Source of the DNA: Tetradesmus obliquus
Lineage: Eukaryota; Chlorophyta; Chlorophyceae; Sphaeropleales; Scenedesmaceae
Assembly (NCBI GenBank): GCA_030272155.1
Contig: CP126196.1
Span: forward strand, 4,278,001 to 4,342,000
DNA length: 64,000 nt
Direction of reading: 5' to 3'
How positions within the stretch are numbered: the first letter of the stretch is position 1; each line of letters starts with the position of its first letter. The notes under the pieces are model-generated. The model ran no database searches, was not told the origin of the DNA, and saw nothing but the letters and a program-made list of their open reading frames with translations. Shown here piece by piece: positions 49,764-59,262 of the stretch. Both the position numbers and the translations under genes were made by a program.

Positions 49764-50548
49764 AGCTGTGCTGGCCAACCTCTTCACATTCATATTTTTG
49801 ATGTGGAGTGTGCATTCGTGCCAGGGGCGGGCCCTTGGGATGGCACAGCGAGCTGCAATGCAATCGCCCAGATTGCAGCAGCGACAGTGGCAGCGGCGCC
49901 TGGCGGCGCACAGCGGCAGCAACGGCTCTTTAATGTGTATGTGAGGACGCCTAGCAACGTAGTAGGCATGCGGGCAGCACCTGAGGAGGCATCAATAGCC
50001 GAAGCAGACAAGCTCTCTCCTGCAGCAGCCCTGCAGAAGTTTGTAGATTGGGCTTTGAAGCAGCAGCGGCAGCACGCAGGGCAGGAGGCAGACCCTTCCC
50101 GGCTAGTGCTGGTCAGTCACTACGGCTTCTGCTATGCATTCAGCATCCTGGTGCAGCACGCAGAGCGCTGTGGGGTGCAGCTGCCGCCAGTGCGGCTGGC
50201 TGATGCCTGCCTATGGACCAAGGCAACATGTGGGGCCCGGGCAGGGGCAAAGCTGTATGACTTGCAGACCAACTGCTGTGTAACAGAGCGGCTGGCTACT
50301 TTGAGCATGAGATGCGCACGGACCTTCACTATGCACTGGCTGATGCGTGGGTGATGAGCAGGGTGGTGCCGCTGCTGCATGCACAGAACAGCAGCCAGCA
50401 TGCAGCAGCAGCAGCAGCAGTAGCAGCAGCAGGGAGCAGCTCTGGAGAATCTGGCGGCTGGAAGCGGCAGCTGCTGGCACTGTCCACGCCGCTGCGCCAC
50501 TTTGTGGGCAGGCTGGGGCTGGCGCCTGATGGCGTGGTGCACGGCTAG
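49764..50548 (+). pseudogene. DEDDh 3'-5' exonuclease-like gene with frameshift and altered ExoII motif
   Basis: The frame through 49764-50260 gives a beta strand and ExoI (PLHIHIFDVECAFVPGAG), AIAQIAAATV, RLFNVYVRTPSNV, LQKFVDWAL and LVLVSHYGFCYAFSILVQHA at the ExoII position. The fold is then resumed in the next frame: LLCNRAAGYFEHEMRTDLHY and HYALADAWVM (ExoIII, H-x4-D), ending GLAPDGVVHG at 50548. The switch near 50255-50290 needs a one-base indel; the gap is too small for an intron. At ExoII the usual HNGxxYDFxxL is HYGFCYAFSIL, so the metal-binding Asp is Ala. The upstream border may be CAACAG at 49758-49763. It is either a decaying gene or a non-catalytic paralogue with a sequencing error. 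Confidence 0.55.
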
Positions 50549-50639
50549 CGCATGCTGATGCTGTGGTTCTGCAGCACATTGTGCTTTCTGGCTGGTATGT
50601 TCGGTACGGCGGTTTCAGCAATAGATTGCATGCCACTGT

Positions 50640-50810
50640 GTTGGCAGGCTGGGGCTGGCGCCTGTTGGCGTGGTGGCTGAGTCGGTCGGTTTGATTGCGG
50701 ATGCAGCAGCAGATGATGGCACTTTGTTTGGTGCAGCGTGACGGCTCATACCGCTGCGCTGCTTTGTGGGCAGGCTGGGGCTGGCGCCTGATGCTGTGGT
50801 GCTGGGCTGG
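50640..50810 (+). repeat. Two echoes of the exonuclease-like terminal exon past its stop
   Basis: 50645-50680 and 50745-50805 repeat CCGCTGCGCCACTTTGTGGG and CAGGCTGGGGCTGGCGCCTG from the true end at 50490-50548. The second copy is longer and begins at ACCGCTGCGCTGCTTTGTGG. Both lie in the 3' flank, as for the SDH2 and kinase genes. Confidence 0.9.
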
Positions 50811-51111
50811 CTCTGGGTGCAGCAGCACGCTTCAGCGCCTTGATTTGAGGTGGATTTTGTCAGACTGCGTGTTGTGCTGCATTGTCAGACTGCATGTATG
50901 TGCTGTTCTGTGCGGAGGCTGCACACTACATACCCTGTGAATTTGGCAGCTGTGCTGCACTGTGCGGGTGATCTGAGTGCCATGCTACGCTATTGGTAAA
51001 GAGTGACCATGCGGCAGCATGCTGTGCTGCCATGCGTGCTGCATGTATGCAATCGGCAACTTTCTTTACATGCTGTGCTATGCTTGTTACAGCTGTTCTG
51101 TGCTTGTGGCA

Positions 51112-51331
51112 GCTGTGCTGTGCTGTGCTGTGCTGTGCTGTGCTGTGCTGTGCTGTGCTGTGCTGTGCTGTGCTGTGCTGTGCTGTGCTGTGCTGTGCTG
51201 TGCTGTGCTGTGCTGTGCTTGTGGCAGCTGTGCTGTGCTGTGCTGTGCTGTGCTGTGCTGTGCTGTGCTGTGCTGTGCTGTGCTGTGCTGTGCTGTGCTG
51301 TGCTGCGCTGCGCTGTGCTGTACTGTGCTTG
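51112..51331 (+). repeat. (TGCTG)n pentanucleotide satellite, about 40 units
   Basis: Perfect TGCTG units run from 51112 to about 51217, are interrupted once by TGCTTGTGGCAGC, and continue to about 51331, where CGCTG variants appear. All three plus-strand frames are open and encode a Cys-Ala-Val-Leu pattern; this is a consequence of the 5-bp period and not evidence of a gene. Confidence 0.95.
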
Positions 51332-52560
51332 CGACTGCTGAAGGCTTTCTCACTTTCGTGTGAGCTTATCCGGGGTGTCCTGGCCCATGTGGTGTGATGT
51401 ACTGAGCTGGTATTTGATGTGCTGTGCGTGATTCCACTTCAAAGGGTGCTGTTACACGCGTGGCAAGATCTGTGGCTCTTGACGTGTGACAAAGCCAAGA
51501 GTCAACTACAGGCTTGCTACAAGTTGCACCTCGTAACGTCTCTGATGATTCAGATTATGTCAATAACACCGTAATTATGCTGTGCAGTACGCCTGGAACC
51601 GAGTAACAACACGAGGCGAGGGTCATATGTGTCAGATCCGGGGTGGCGTCCATGGTGGCATCACGGCAGGTGTGCTGCCTTGAGTTACTTGCTTGCAATT
51701 AATGCACTGCTCGATGGAATTGCCTAGTCAATAGCAATCAAATCACAGCATTGTTCACGAGTTTCCAGGAAGATTGGACAACAAACACCTCCCAGGATAG
51801 GAACGTTCCTGTTACCAGGCGTTAGAATGCTGAAAAACATTCATGCTGCTGCCTTGGTAAAGCAGCAGAGTAGCCCAGAACAAGCCCGATTGATGGACGG
51901 CTTTCTAATCCTTGAGGAGTCTTCAACGCCAGTGCATCATGGGTGGTCCACACTGGCGGCAGCCGCAAACTCTGCGCCGCATCAGCAAAGCTGCACATGC
52001 ATATGCACACATTGCATGTACACACTGAAATCATCAAGGCAATGATTGCCTGGCACTTAAACATGTCTCCAAGGTGTGCTGTTAGCTAAAGCTATAGTGT
52101 TGCAACACAATTGCAAAAAAGGAAGCACATGAGGGAGCCCAACACGTGCCTGAATAAGACTGAACCATACAGCCTGTAGCAAGGTTGTTGACCCTTCACG
52201 CAGGAACATCAACACGCAGCCACTGCCACACCGATACTATCAGGCTGGCAGCATCGTCACGCCATTTTCTGCAGTGCTTCGGCCTTTTTTAATTTTGTGA
52301 AAATCCTGACACACCGGGTCTAGGCCGTCAAACTTGGATATCTCAAAAACCATATGGAAGACAGAGACCCCAAACACTTGCAGCTTCTGATGCACAGCAG
52401 TGCCTTACCTAGCCGCTCAGCACGATTCCCAACTCAGGCTACTGTCGCCGCTGCTTCTCAAAATGGCTAGTTGTCTCCCTCCTGCCATTGCTGCTGCTGC
52501 TGCTGCTTCTTCTTCTTCTTGTGCTGCGGCTGCATCACGTGATTGCTGCTGCCAATGACA
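51332..52560. other. Region without recognised gene
   Basis: Less repetitive, more AT-rich DNA. No exon or RNA gene was recognised. A short TTCTTCTTCTTCTT run at 52507-52520 precedes the LINE insertion. Confidence 0.45.
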
Positions 52561-52771
52561 ACCCGGACACTGATCCTGAGGTCCTTCTGTCCTGTCAGGC
52601 TATTGCTCAAGTTATTGATGATGCTGATGAGTTTTTTTCTGCGATTTCTTCTGACGGTTGGGATGATGATGAGTTGTTCTTCGATGTTTCCTCCCCCTAT
52701 GAGCCTCTCGTTGGCTCCTGACTGGGGTTCCCACTCCTCGTTGAGTGGAGCATGTAATGTAATGTAATGTC
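52561..52771 (+). mobile_element. 5'-truncated LINE copy with target-site duplication
   Basis: It matches the last 205 bases of the LINE at 11648-11853 with about four substitutions, from ACCCGGACACTGATCCTGAG to the TGTAA tail (52753-52767). The flanks share ATGACAAC (52555-52562 and 52772-52779), an 8-bp target-site duplication. Severe 5' truncation and a TSD are the hallmarks of target-primed reverse transcription. The encoded C terminus (LLSCQAIAQVIDDADE) stays open. Confidence 0.93.
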
Positions 52772-53345
52772 ATGACAACGTGTACCTGCCAATGCTGGTG
52801 GTGACGTGCTTGCTGCTGCTGCCACCGCAGCATGGCTTCCACACTTGAACTGCCGCGCGCTAGCCCAATGTCTAGCTCACTGTCAAGCTCACTCCCGCTT
52901 CACCATGCCCATCACTCTCTGACTGACGCAAAGCAGCTGCTTATCGCCTGCCGACCTCGAAGTCGACGTTGGCGTTGGTCCCAAGGGCCACGTTCTGGCT
53001 GCGCGCCGCAGACCAGCGTGTAGCTGCCACATAGCTCAGCTGGTCAGAGGCACTGCCTGCAACACCGCAGCACACAATGGGCAAGGTTTCTGCAGACAGT
53101 TGACATGTGTGCTACGATTGAAGATTACATGGTGTTCTTGAGGGAGCCTGGATCGGCCCCAGGGTGTCCACACAAGCCGTTGTATCTCCCAGTCATCACA
53201 GGTATTTGCTTCTACAGCAGTAATGGCTGCGAATGAAGGGCGTTCACCCACCTATGGTGCCGTTCCTGCTGAGCACCGTGCCTGCATTGCCGCTCCTCAT
53301 CGCAATAGACGGCCGCTGCGAGCCCCTGTATGTCGTGCCACGCAT

Positions 53346-53570
53346 TACAACAGCATGGCCAGCGCCGCTGCGCCTGTTGGGCACTGCAGCAGGCAGCAGG
53401 CAGCGCAAAAATGCACCGCAGTAGGACAGCTATCAGGCAATGCACGAGCTTGGGTTGTATTGCAGCATACAGTGACGTCTATGATATGTCGCATCAGGTG
53501 TGGCGTAGCCAGCACCGCTGCGCCTGTTGGGCACTGCAGCAGGCAGCAGGCAGCACAGACATGCACAGCT
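53346..53570. repeat. Direct repeat pair of about 65 bp, 155 bp apart
   Basis: 53352-53412 and 53505-53566 share CCGCTGCGCCTGTTGGGCAC and TGCAGCAGGCAGCAGGCAGC. On the minus strand each reads CTGCAG|TGCCC, an acceptor-like word, so they may be echoes belonging to the secreted-protein gene to the right. No matching true exon was found. Confidence 0.75.
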
Positions 53571-53719
53571 GGTGCGACAGCACATGTGCTTGTCCTGACT
53601 TGCAGGATGTGTGTACTGATGAGCCTTGTTGGGCTGCTTTAAGGCGTGGCCTGTGGCCCTACTCTGGCGAACTGCTAAGTTGTTGTTTGCATTCAGTCAC
53701 TTCCTCGGCAACGGTTTCA

Positions 53720-56179
53720 TCAAAGTTTAATGTCCAGCGGATGGCACCGCACCAGCCACAAACCGAGAAGCGGCTTACCGGTAGGCTGAATGGCTGTCCC
53801 TCCCCCAAACACATCATCATTCTTGCGCGCTGATGTGGTGCCCCAAACTGCGCTGCTGCGTGCGTTGCCCCTGGCGAGGTTGTTTGGGCCCTGCGACACC
53901 AATTCGCTCCGCACAAAGGCTGCAGCCCTGCAAGCAATAACAGCAGCGCAATAGCTTGGGAAAGCAGCACTGTCTCAGAATACCCGCAACAGCAGCCGCC
54001 GCCGCCGCAGCAGCAGCAGCAGCATTCGCATCAGCAGCAGGCACAAAACTGTCCCGCCATTGTGCTAGCCTTCCAGCACTGCCAGTAGTGCACAGTGCTG
54101 CTGCAGCAGCAGCGGCAGCAGCAGCAGCACCACCACCACCACAATCTGCAACACTAGCTCTGACAGCAAATGACACTTACTCTACATCAGCATCTGCAGC
54201 AACCATGGATAGCATGCTTGCAGTAGGGATGCAGGGGTGCACCCTACCTGCCAGCATCATCGTCCAATGTTGTAGCAGTTCTGCTCGTTACTGTCAGCGA
54301 GCTGTCCAGCCCTCCGATCTGTCCGTAATCCGATTCGGCTTCCCCGTACGCGTCCTGCGGCGCGGGTCCGATGACTCGGCGCTGCCCGGTGTTTGGGTCG
54401 ATGAGCCGGCCGTAATCTCCCTGCGTGAACGCACTGTAGTCTCCAAGGAATGCGTAGTCTACTCCCGCAGTGGCCAGCACGTCTGCAGCAGCGGCGGCGG
54501 CGGCAGCAGCAGGAGCAGCAGCGGCAGCGGTGGCGGCGGCAACGGCGGCAGCAGCAGCAGCGGGGGCAGCAGTGGCGACGATGGCAGTGGTGGTGATGGC
54601 AGCAGTGGAGGTCTGGTGGCTTGCAACCACATGCTTCCTGCATCATGGCATGTAGCTTGCCACTGTGCCATGTGTCATGACGTGCAGGGTGCACTTTGTT
54701 TATGCAACCTTCTGCTGCTGCTGCTGCTGTTCAGGAAACGGGAAATGTGTTATAGCCGCTGCCAGCTTCACCTGGCAGCTGCATCAGCGTCAACTGCCCT
54801 GATCCCCAGTGGCTTCCTTTGCCTACCTATGATGAGGTGCTTTCAGGACAACATATTGCGCAGCACGCTGTCATACCTGAAAATAGCATTCCTCACACAC
54901 ATTGCGGACTCACCCCATGCGGACTCACCCCATGCTCCCAGGAACCGATAATCTTCCTGCCCAACAAAGCGTGGCCGCTGCTCTGCAGTGCTGTTCACTG
55001 CAGGCCCCGCAGGCGCGATCCGGTGCTGCGCCAGAGCTGCGCTGCGCTCGACCACCCTGGCTCCAGACCTGCCTGAAATCGGCCCTGAGATTGTGCGCAC
55101 ATCACCAGCTGTAGCAGTGCTGGCACTTGTTCTGTCTGTGCGAAGGCTGCAGAGCGCAAAGTGATTAGGGCAACGGTGTTTATCAGTGTTGTGGCTGCAG
55201 GGAACGCGGGTTGCTGCAAACAAGAGAAAGATGTTATCTTTGTTCAGCTGCTGCTTGACTGCTGCATAATGCTCTGTTGCGCCAGAACAAGCAGCAATGC
55301 AGAAACGTGGCTTTGGCACGTACGTAGACTGCTGCTGCCGTTGATACAACCACGCCGCCAACTGTGCAGCGCCGCATGCATGCGCAGCTGCTTCAGCGCC
55401 CCAGGCTCACACCTGACAACTGACTTGCTTTACTGTCTACATACAATCAACACGCCTGCTGCCCTAAAAAACCTTGCCTCACTCACGCCATCTGGTATGT
55501 CCGCTTTGACACGCCGCCAAAGTTTAGGTTGGTTGCGCCAGTGCGCGGCACGCGCTCAGCTGATGCTGTTATCTGGTCTTGCACCAGCGGGTCAACTGCA
55601 GGCAGGTCAACGCTTTGACCAGGTCAAACAACTGTGACCGTCTCTAACAGACAGCAACACAGGATCCTTCTGAGCTTGAAAGGTCTGCAGGTGCAGACCT
55701 ATAGGTCACATGTGTGCATTGCATGTGGGTTCTGGCAGCATCTGCACTGACCAGGTCAATGGCACAGCATGCATACTTGCCTGCATCAGAGCCCTCCATA
55801 CACTGCATGGCTGCCAGGACAACTCCGAAAACTTGGTTGATGGTAAATCATGTGTGCGGTCCTGCAGGCTTTGGCACTTACAGTCCAGCAAACTAGCGGC
55901 GGGGACCTCAGGAGCCACCACATTGCGCGTGGCATCATCCACCTTCCGCTCATTGATCCTGCCACTTGAGCTCTGCGGTAGCAGGGCTTCTTTTCTCCTC
56001 GTGGTGTTGGTTTTCAACAGCTCGAAAGGCTGCAGCAACCTGCGGCTATGGCTGGCTCTGTGTTGGTGCTGTGGTGCGGCCTTTGCTGCTGCTGCTGCAG
56101 CTGCTGCTGGCAGCAGCGTTTGCTGCACGCATGCCGCAATCAGAATTGCCAGGAGCAGGCCATGCAGCGTTCTACACAT
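53720..56179 (-). CDS. Secreted protein with Asp-Tyr motifs, unknown family, 369 aa
   Basis: Five exons: 56179-55882, 55108-54929, 54482-54248, 54159-53971 and 53927-53720. They total 1110 nt and all phases match. The ATG at 56179 opens a signal peptide (MCRTLHGLLLAILIAACVQQ). The mature region has RRLLQPFELLKTNTTRRKEA, then GQEDYRFLGAWG, GVDYAFLGDYSAFTQGDYGR, IDPNTGQRRVIGPAPQDAY and ESDYGQIGG: a recurrent D-Y spacing with two DY-x-FLG copies. Further on come an Ala-rich stretch with GRLAQWRDSFVPAADANA and the C-terminal SELVSQGPNNLARGNARSS and FGGGTAIQPTGKPLLGLW. No family was recognised. The exon 4 donor (CA|GTGCTG) is weak. Secretion is inferred from the signal peptide. Confidence 0.5.
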
Positions 56180-56704
56180 TCGCCTGAGTTAGTAGTACCA
56201 TCATCGTCGTTGCAGTCTGCTCAAGCACTTCTGCTGAGTTGCGAATGGCGCAGAGGTGCGGGCATAATCTGCAGGTCAAGCGCATGCACGCTGACGTGCA
56301 ATACAGACATTAGGCAAAGCGGCCTGCGCAGAAAAAAACACTGGAAGTCGTGTTTCCTCACTTACAGTGGGCAGTGACTTAACCCTGCAACTCTTGGAGG
56401 GACCAACATGGACCGGCATTCGTTCGCGCGAGCAGCAGCAGTACGACTTGATGATGCTTCGTCACAAACTGATTAGCTCCCCCCCAGCATGTCGAACTTG
56501 ACTGTGGAAGAGAGATAAGAACTAGTAATTCTGCGATACAGTTGTTGCATTTAATACCCGCCCAGCAGTACAGGCCAGGCTGCAGCGGCCAGTGGTGAGC
56601 ATTGACGTTTAGCTACCGGTTTATCAACCTTACTCCCTACACGATCCATCGGACCGTCAAACACCGCTTTCATGCGTGCCGCAAGGGTGTTGATCACACA
56701 CCAG

Positions 56705-56773
56705 CCCAGCTATAGCTAGCTAGCCAACCGGGCCAGTAGCTACTGGCTAGCCCTATAGGGCTTGGTTGGTAGC
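56705..56773. repeat. Cluster of nested palindromes
   Basis: Two perfect 14-bp palindromes, CCAGTAGCTACTGG (56733-56746) and AGCCCTATAGGGCT (56749-56762), lie inside a near-perfect outer inverted repeat, GCTAGCCAACC (56719-56729) and GGTTGGTAGC (56764-56773). The stretch could fold as a cruciform or three-way structure. Confidence 0.85.
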
Positions 56774-56818
56774 ATGATTGTGACAGCACCCCAGCTGCTC
56801 CACAAGGGTTGTGCTTGG

Positions 56819-56938
56819 CTTTCATCATGATCTTCACGTCACCAATCAAGCCGTGTTGCTTTCATGATGATCTTCACGTCACCAGTCAAGCCGTGTTGCC
56901 TTCATCATGATCTTCACGTCACCAATCAAGCCGTATAG
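56819..56938 (+). repeat. 40-bp tandem repeat, three units
   Basis: Three units of TTTCATCATGATCTTCACGT followed by CACCAATCAAGCCGTGTTGC, differing at three or four positions. A 25-bp pair (TGTGTCGGGCATTCAGATCT with CCGAG) follows at 56957-57009. Confidence 0.93.
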
Positions 56939-58879
56939 CAGTAACGCCACACGTTTCATGTGTCGGGCTTTCAGATCTCCGAGATGTGTCGGGCATTCAG
57001 ATCTCCGAGTCACACACATTGCCTCTTACGCACGGCACGCATGCTGCTGAAGCTGGCGCTGCAGTGCTAACTCAGTCAGTTCGCACTGCTCGTGTCCTGT
57101 TCAGCACCATACACCGTCATCATCATGCTACCCAAAAAGCAATAGCATCAACGCCATCGGCCCCAAACCATACACCGTGTGGTAGATGAGCGAGGCAGCC
57201 CCTGCCTGTACCAAGCAAGCAGAGCATCTGTACATGTTGATTACGTGAGTCGACTGACCGCGTGTGCAGTCGCAGTGCAGGGGTTGTCCACTGTGACATG
57301 TGACACACGTATGCGGCAAGCATGCCGCATTTGACTGCCCATACAACAGCCACTGTCGTAAGTTGCAGCAGGTGCTGCATGCAAAGCAGGACTAGCCAGG
57401 CCTGCACACTAATCTTTGTGATGCTGCTTCAGCACACCAATGAATCAGATCATTACCGCATCCCTGGCACAGACACGATCAAACCTATGTAGTACTACAA
57501 TCTGGCAAGCATGCTAAGGTACCGCGGCAAAAGCGGCGGCAGCAGCCGCGGCAGCAGCAGCACCAGCAGCAACTGCTGCCTCAAACATGGCAAGAACACA
57601 CTCCCTGCAGTCCATGTGTAGCAAAAACAGTAGGGAAACAAGTGCAACACATAGAGAAGCGCCACCCAAACAGCTGCATGCATGGCTGCGGCTGTCAAGG
57701 AACGCCGCCAACTGGCATGCATTCAGTGTATCCGCTGATCAGGTTTGTGCTTGAACGCTTCAACCTTGCTTGAACATTATACCCTAGAAACATACCTAGC
57801 AGATAATCCAGTGGTAAACGTTTTGGCATTGTTAACCACAGCGTTGAGCAGGTAGGGTCTGGCAGTGCCTGCACCGCCATGGCATGAATTCAAGTTCGAA
57901 CTTGTTGAAAAAGAACAGCAGTGACTGGAAGGCCGCACAGCGACTGGCGCTGTTGAAAACACCCCTCAAAGGAAGCCCGTGCGAGTCAACGCCAATGTGA
58001 AAGCAACGCACCAGCAGCTCTCCAAAAGTAGACAAAAGCATGATAGCAATCATGCTGCAGGGGAAGGTTGCCAGCTGCAGCCTGGTAAGGGGCTACAGCT
58101 GGCTGCATTGAATCCACAAGCTCAGTAGGCATGGTATACAACTCAACACCGATCTGCTAAACATCTCCCGCTTAGTCCCTGCCGGGAAAAGCAGCCATAC
58201 ACAACCCAGCACACACAGCAACCAGCTGTTGAAGCATACAAGGCTGTGTTGTGAGTGAAACTATGTACTGCCATTAACAATTATTGTTGGTCACAACAGA
58301 ATACTTGCAAATATGCCAGCAGCTGAACAATGGTGCCGATGGCATGTACATGTATTGCTACGCACACCACCTGCACCAGCCATCAGTTGTCCCTGGGCAC
58401 ACGCACGACACAATCCCAGCAACCTCACAGCGACCATCTGATTGTACATGCCTATCAGCTGTGAGCTATCATGTATTGCAGGACACCCACACAAATATGT
58501 TCATCAGCAGGAACCGGTGAGCCAGGATCCTCAGGTAGTTGCTGAAACACGTTCTGCACAAGCATGCGTGCTGTACATATGGACATGCCATATGCTGCGG
58601 CACACCAGTTTACAAGAATGCAAAACCTGCTGGACTTTTCAGTCGCTGTTGCAGCAGGGATTGCCTACACACCCAAAAACGCACGGTGCTTGCATTGCAG
58701 CAAAGACCCGTATAGCCTGCAGGATCTTCAGTTGGCCCATGCACACACTCAAACACAAAAAAACCATCTATAACACACATGCGAACCGTTGCATCCACCT
58801 GCCCTGAGCCTGCAGCCTCCCCTTCACACAAGCTGCACACAATGCCTTGGCACAGCGACAGACATGAGTCATCCAGGAA

Positions 58880-59110
58880 TCTACTGCTGATGCAGCACAG
58901 TTGGTGGACCTGCTGCTGCTGTAGCGTGGAACATAGCTGCAGCGTTTGTGCAACTGAAAGACCGTTTAACAGCTGTGCTTGCATCACATGTTTCAAATGT
59001 CCAGGTCGATCGCCTCGCCAAATGCACCGGGGGCTGCCACAGGCACGCCTGCAGCCGCCCCTGCACCCAGCGCAGTGCTTGCAGGAAGGCTTGCAGGAAC
59101 GGTGACACTT
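58880..59110 (-). repeat. Echo of the 364-aa gene's 3' end and 3' flank
   Basis: 58999-59105 repeats TCAAATGTCCAGGTCGATCG, GCCTCGCCAAATGCACC and GCCCCTGCACCCAGCGCAGT, the last coding bases of the gene at 59263-59370, and would still read ...PGAFGEAIDLDI and a stop. The flank 58880-58998 matches 59150-59262 more weakly. The whole unit is about 265 bp. Confidence 0.9.
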
Positions 59111-59262
59111 GCCACGGGCTGAAACCTACGCCCTAGCACAGCTGCCAACTGAAATGCTTTCAGCTGCAGCTGAGGCAGCACCGTTAGTAGACCTGCTGCT
59201 GCAGCTGCAGCTGCTTTACTTCTGCAGCTGCCAGAACACCACCAAACCTGCCGCGGCACACC

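Larger units (their letters stand above)
56180..58879. other. Region without confident genes
   Basis: Open frames on the minus strand at 57514-57711 (ends MFEAAVAAGAAAA...) and 57832-58053 (FHIGVDSHGLPLRGVF) could be exons but have no matching partners. There are several short tandem and inverted repeats at 56705-57010, listed separately. No RNA gene was recognised. Confidence 0.4.

Noticed and set aside
51003..51397. Three overlapping open frames rich in Cys, Ala, Val and Leu
   Set aside because: They are the automatic translation of the (TGCTG)n satellite in three frames.
57514..58053. Minus-strand open frames as exons of a further gene
   Set aside because: They look mildly coding, but no consistent chain of splice sites or family motif was found.
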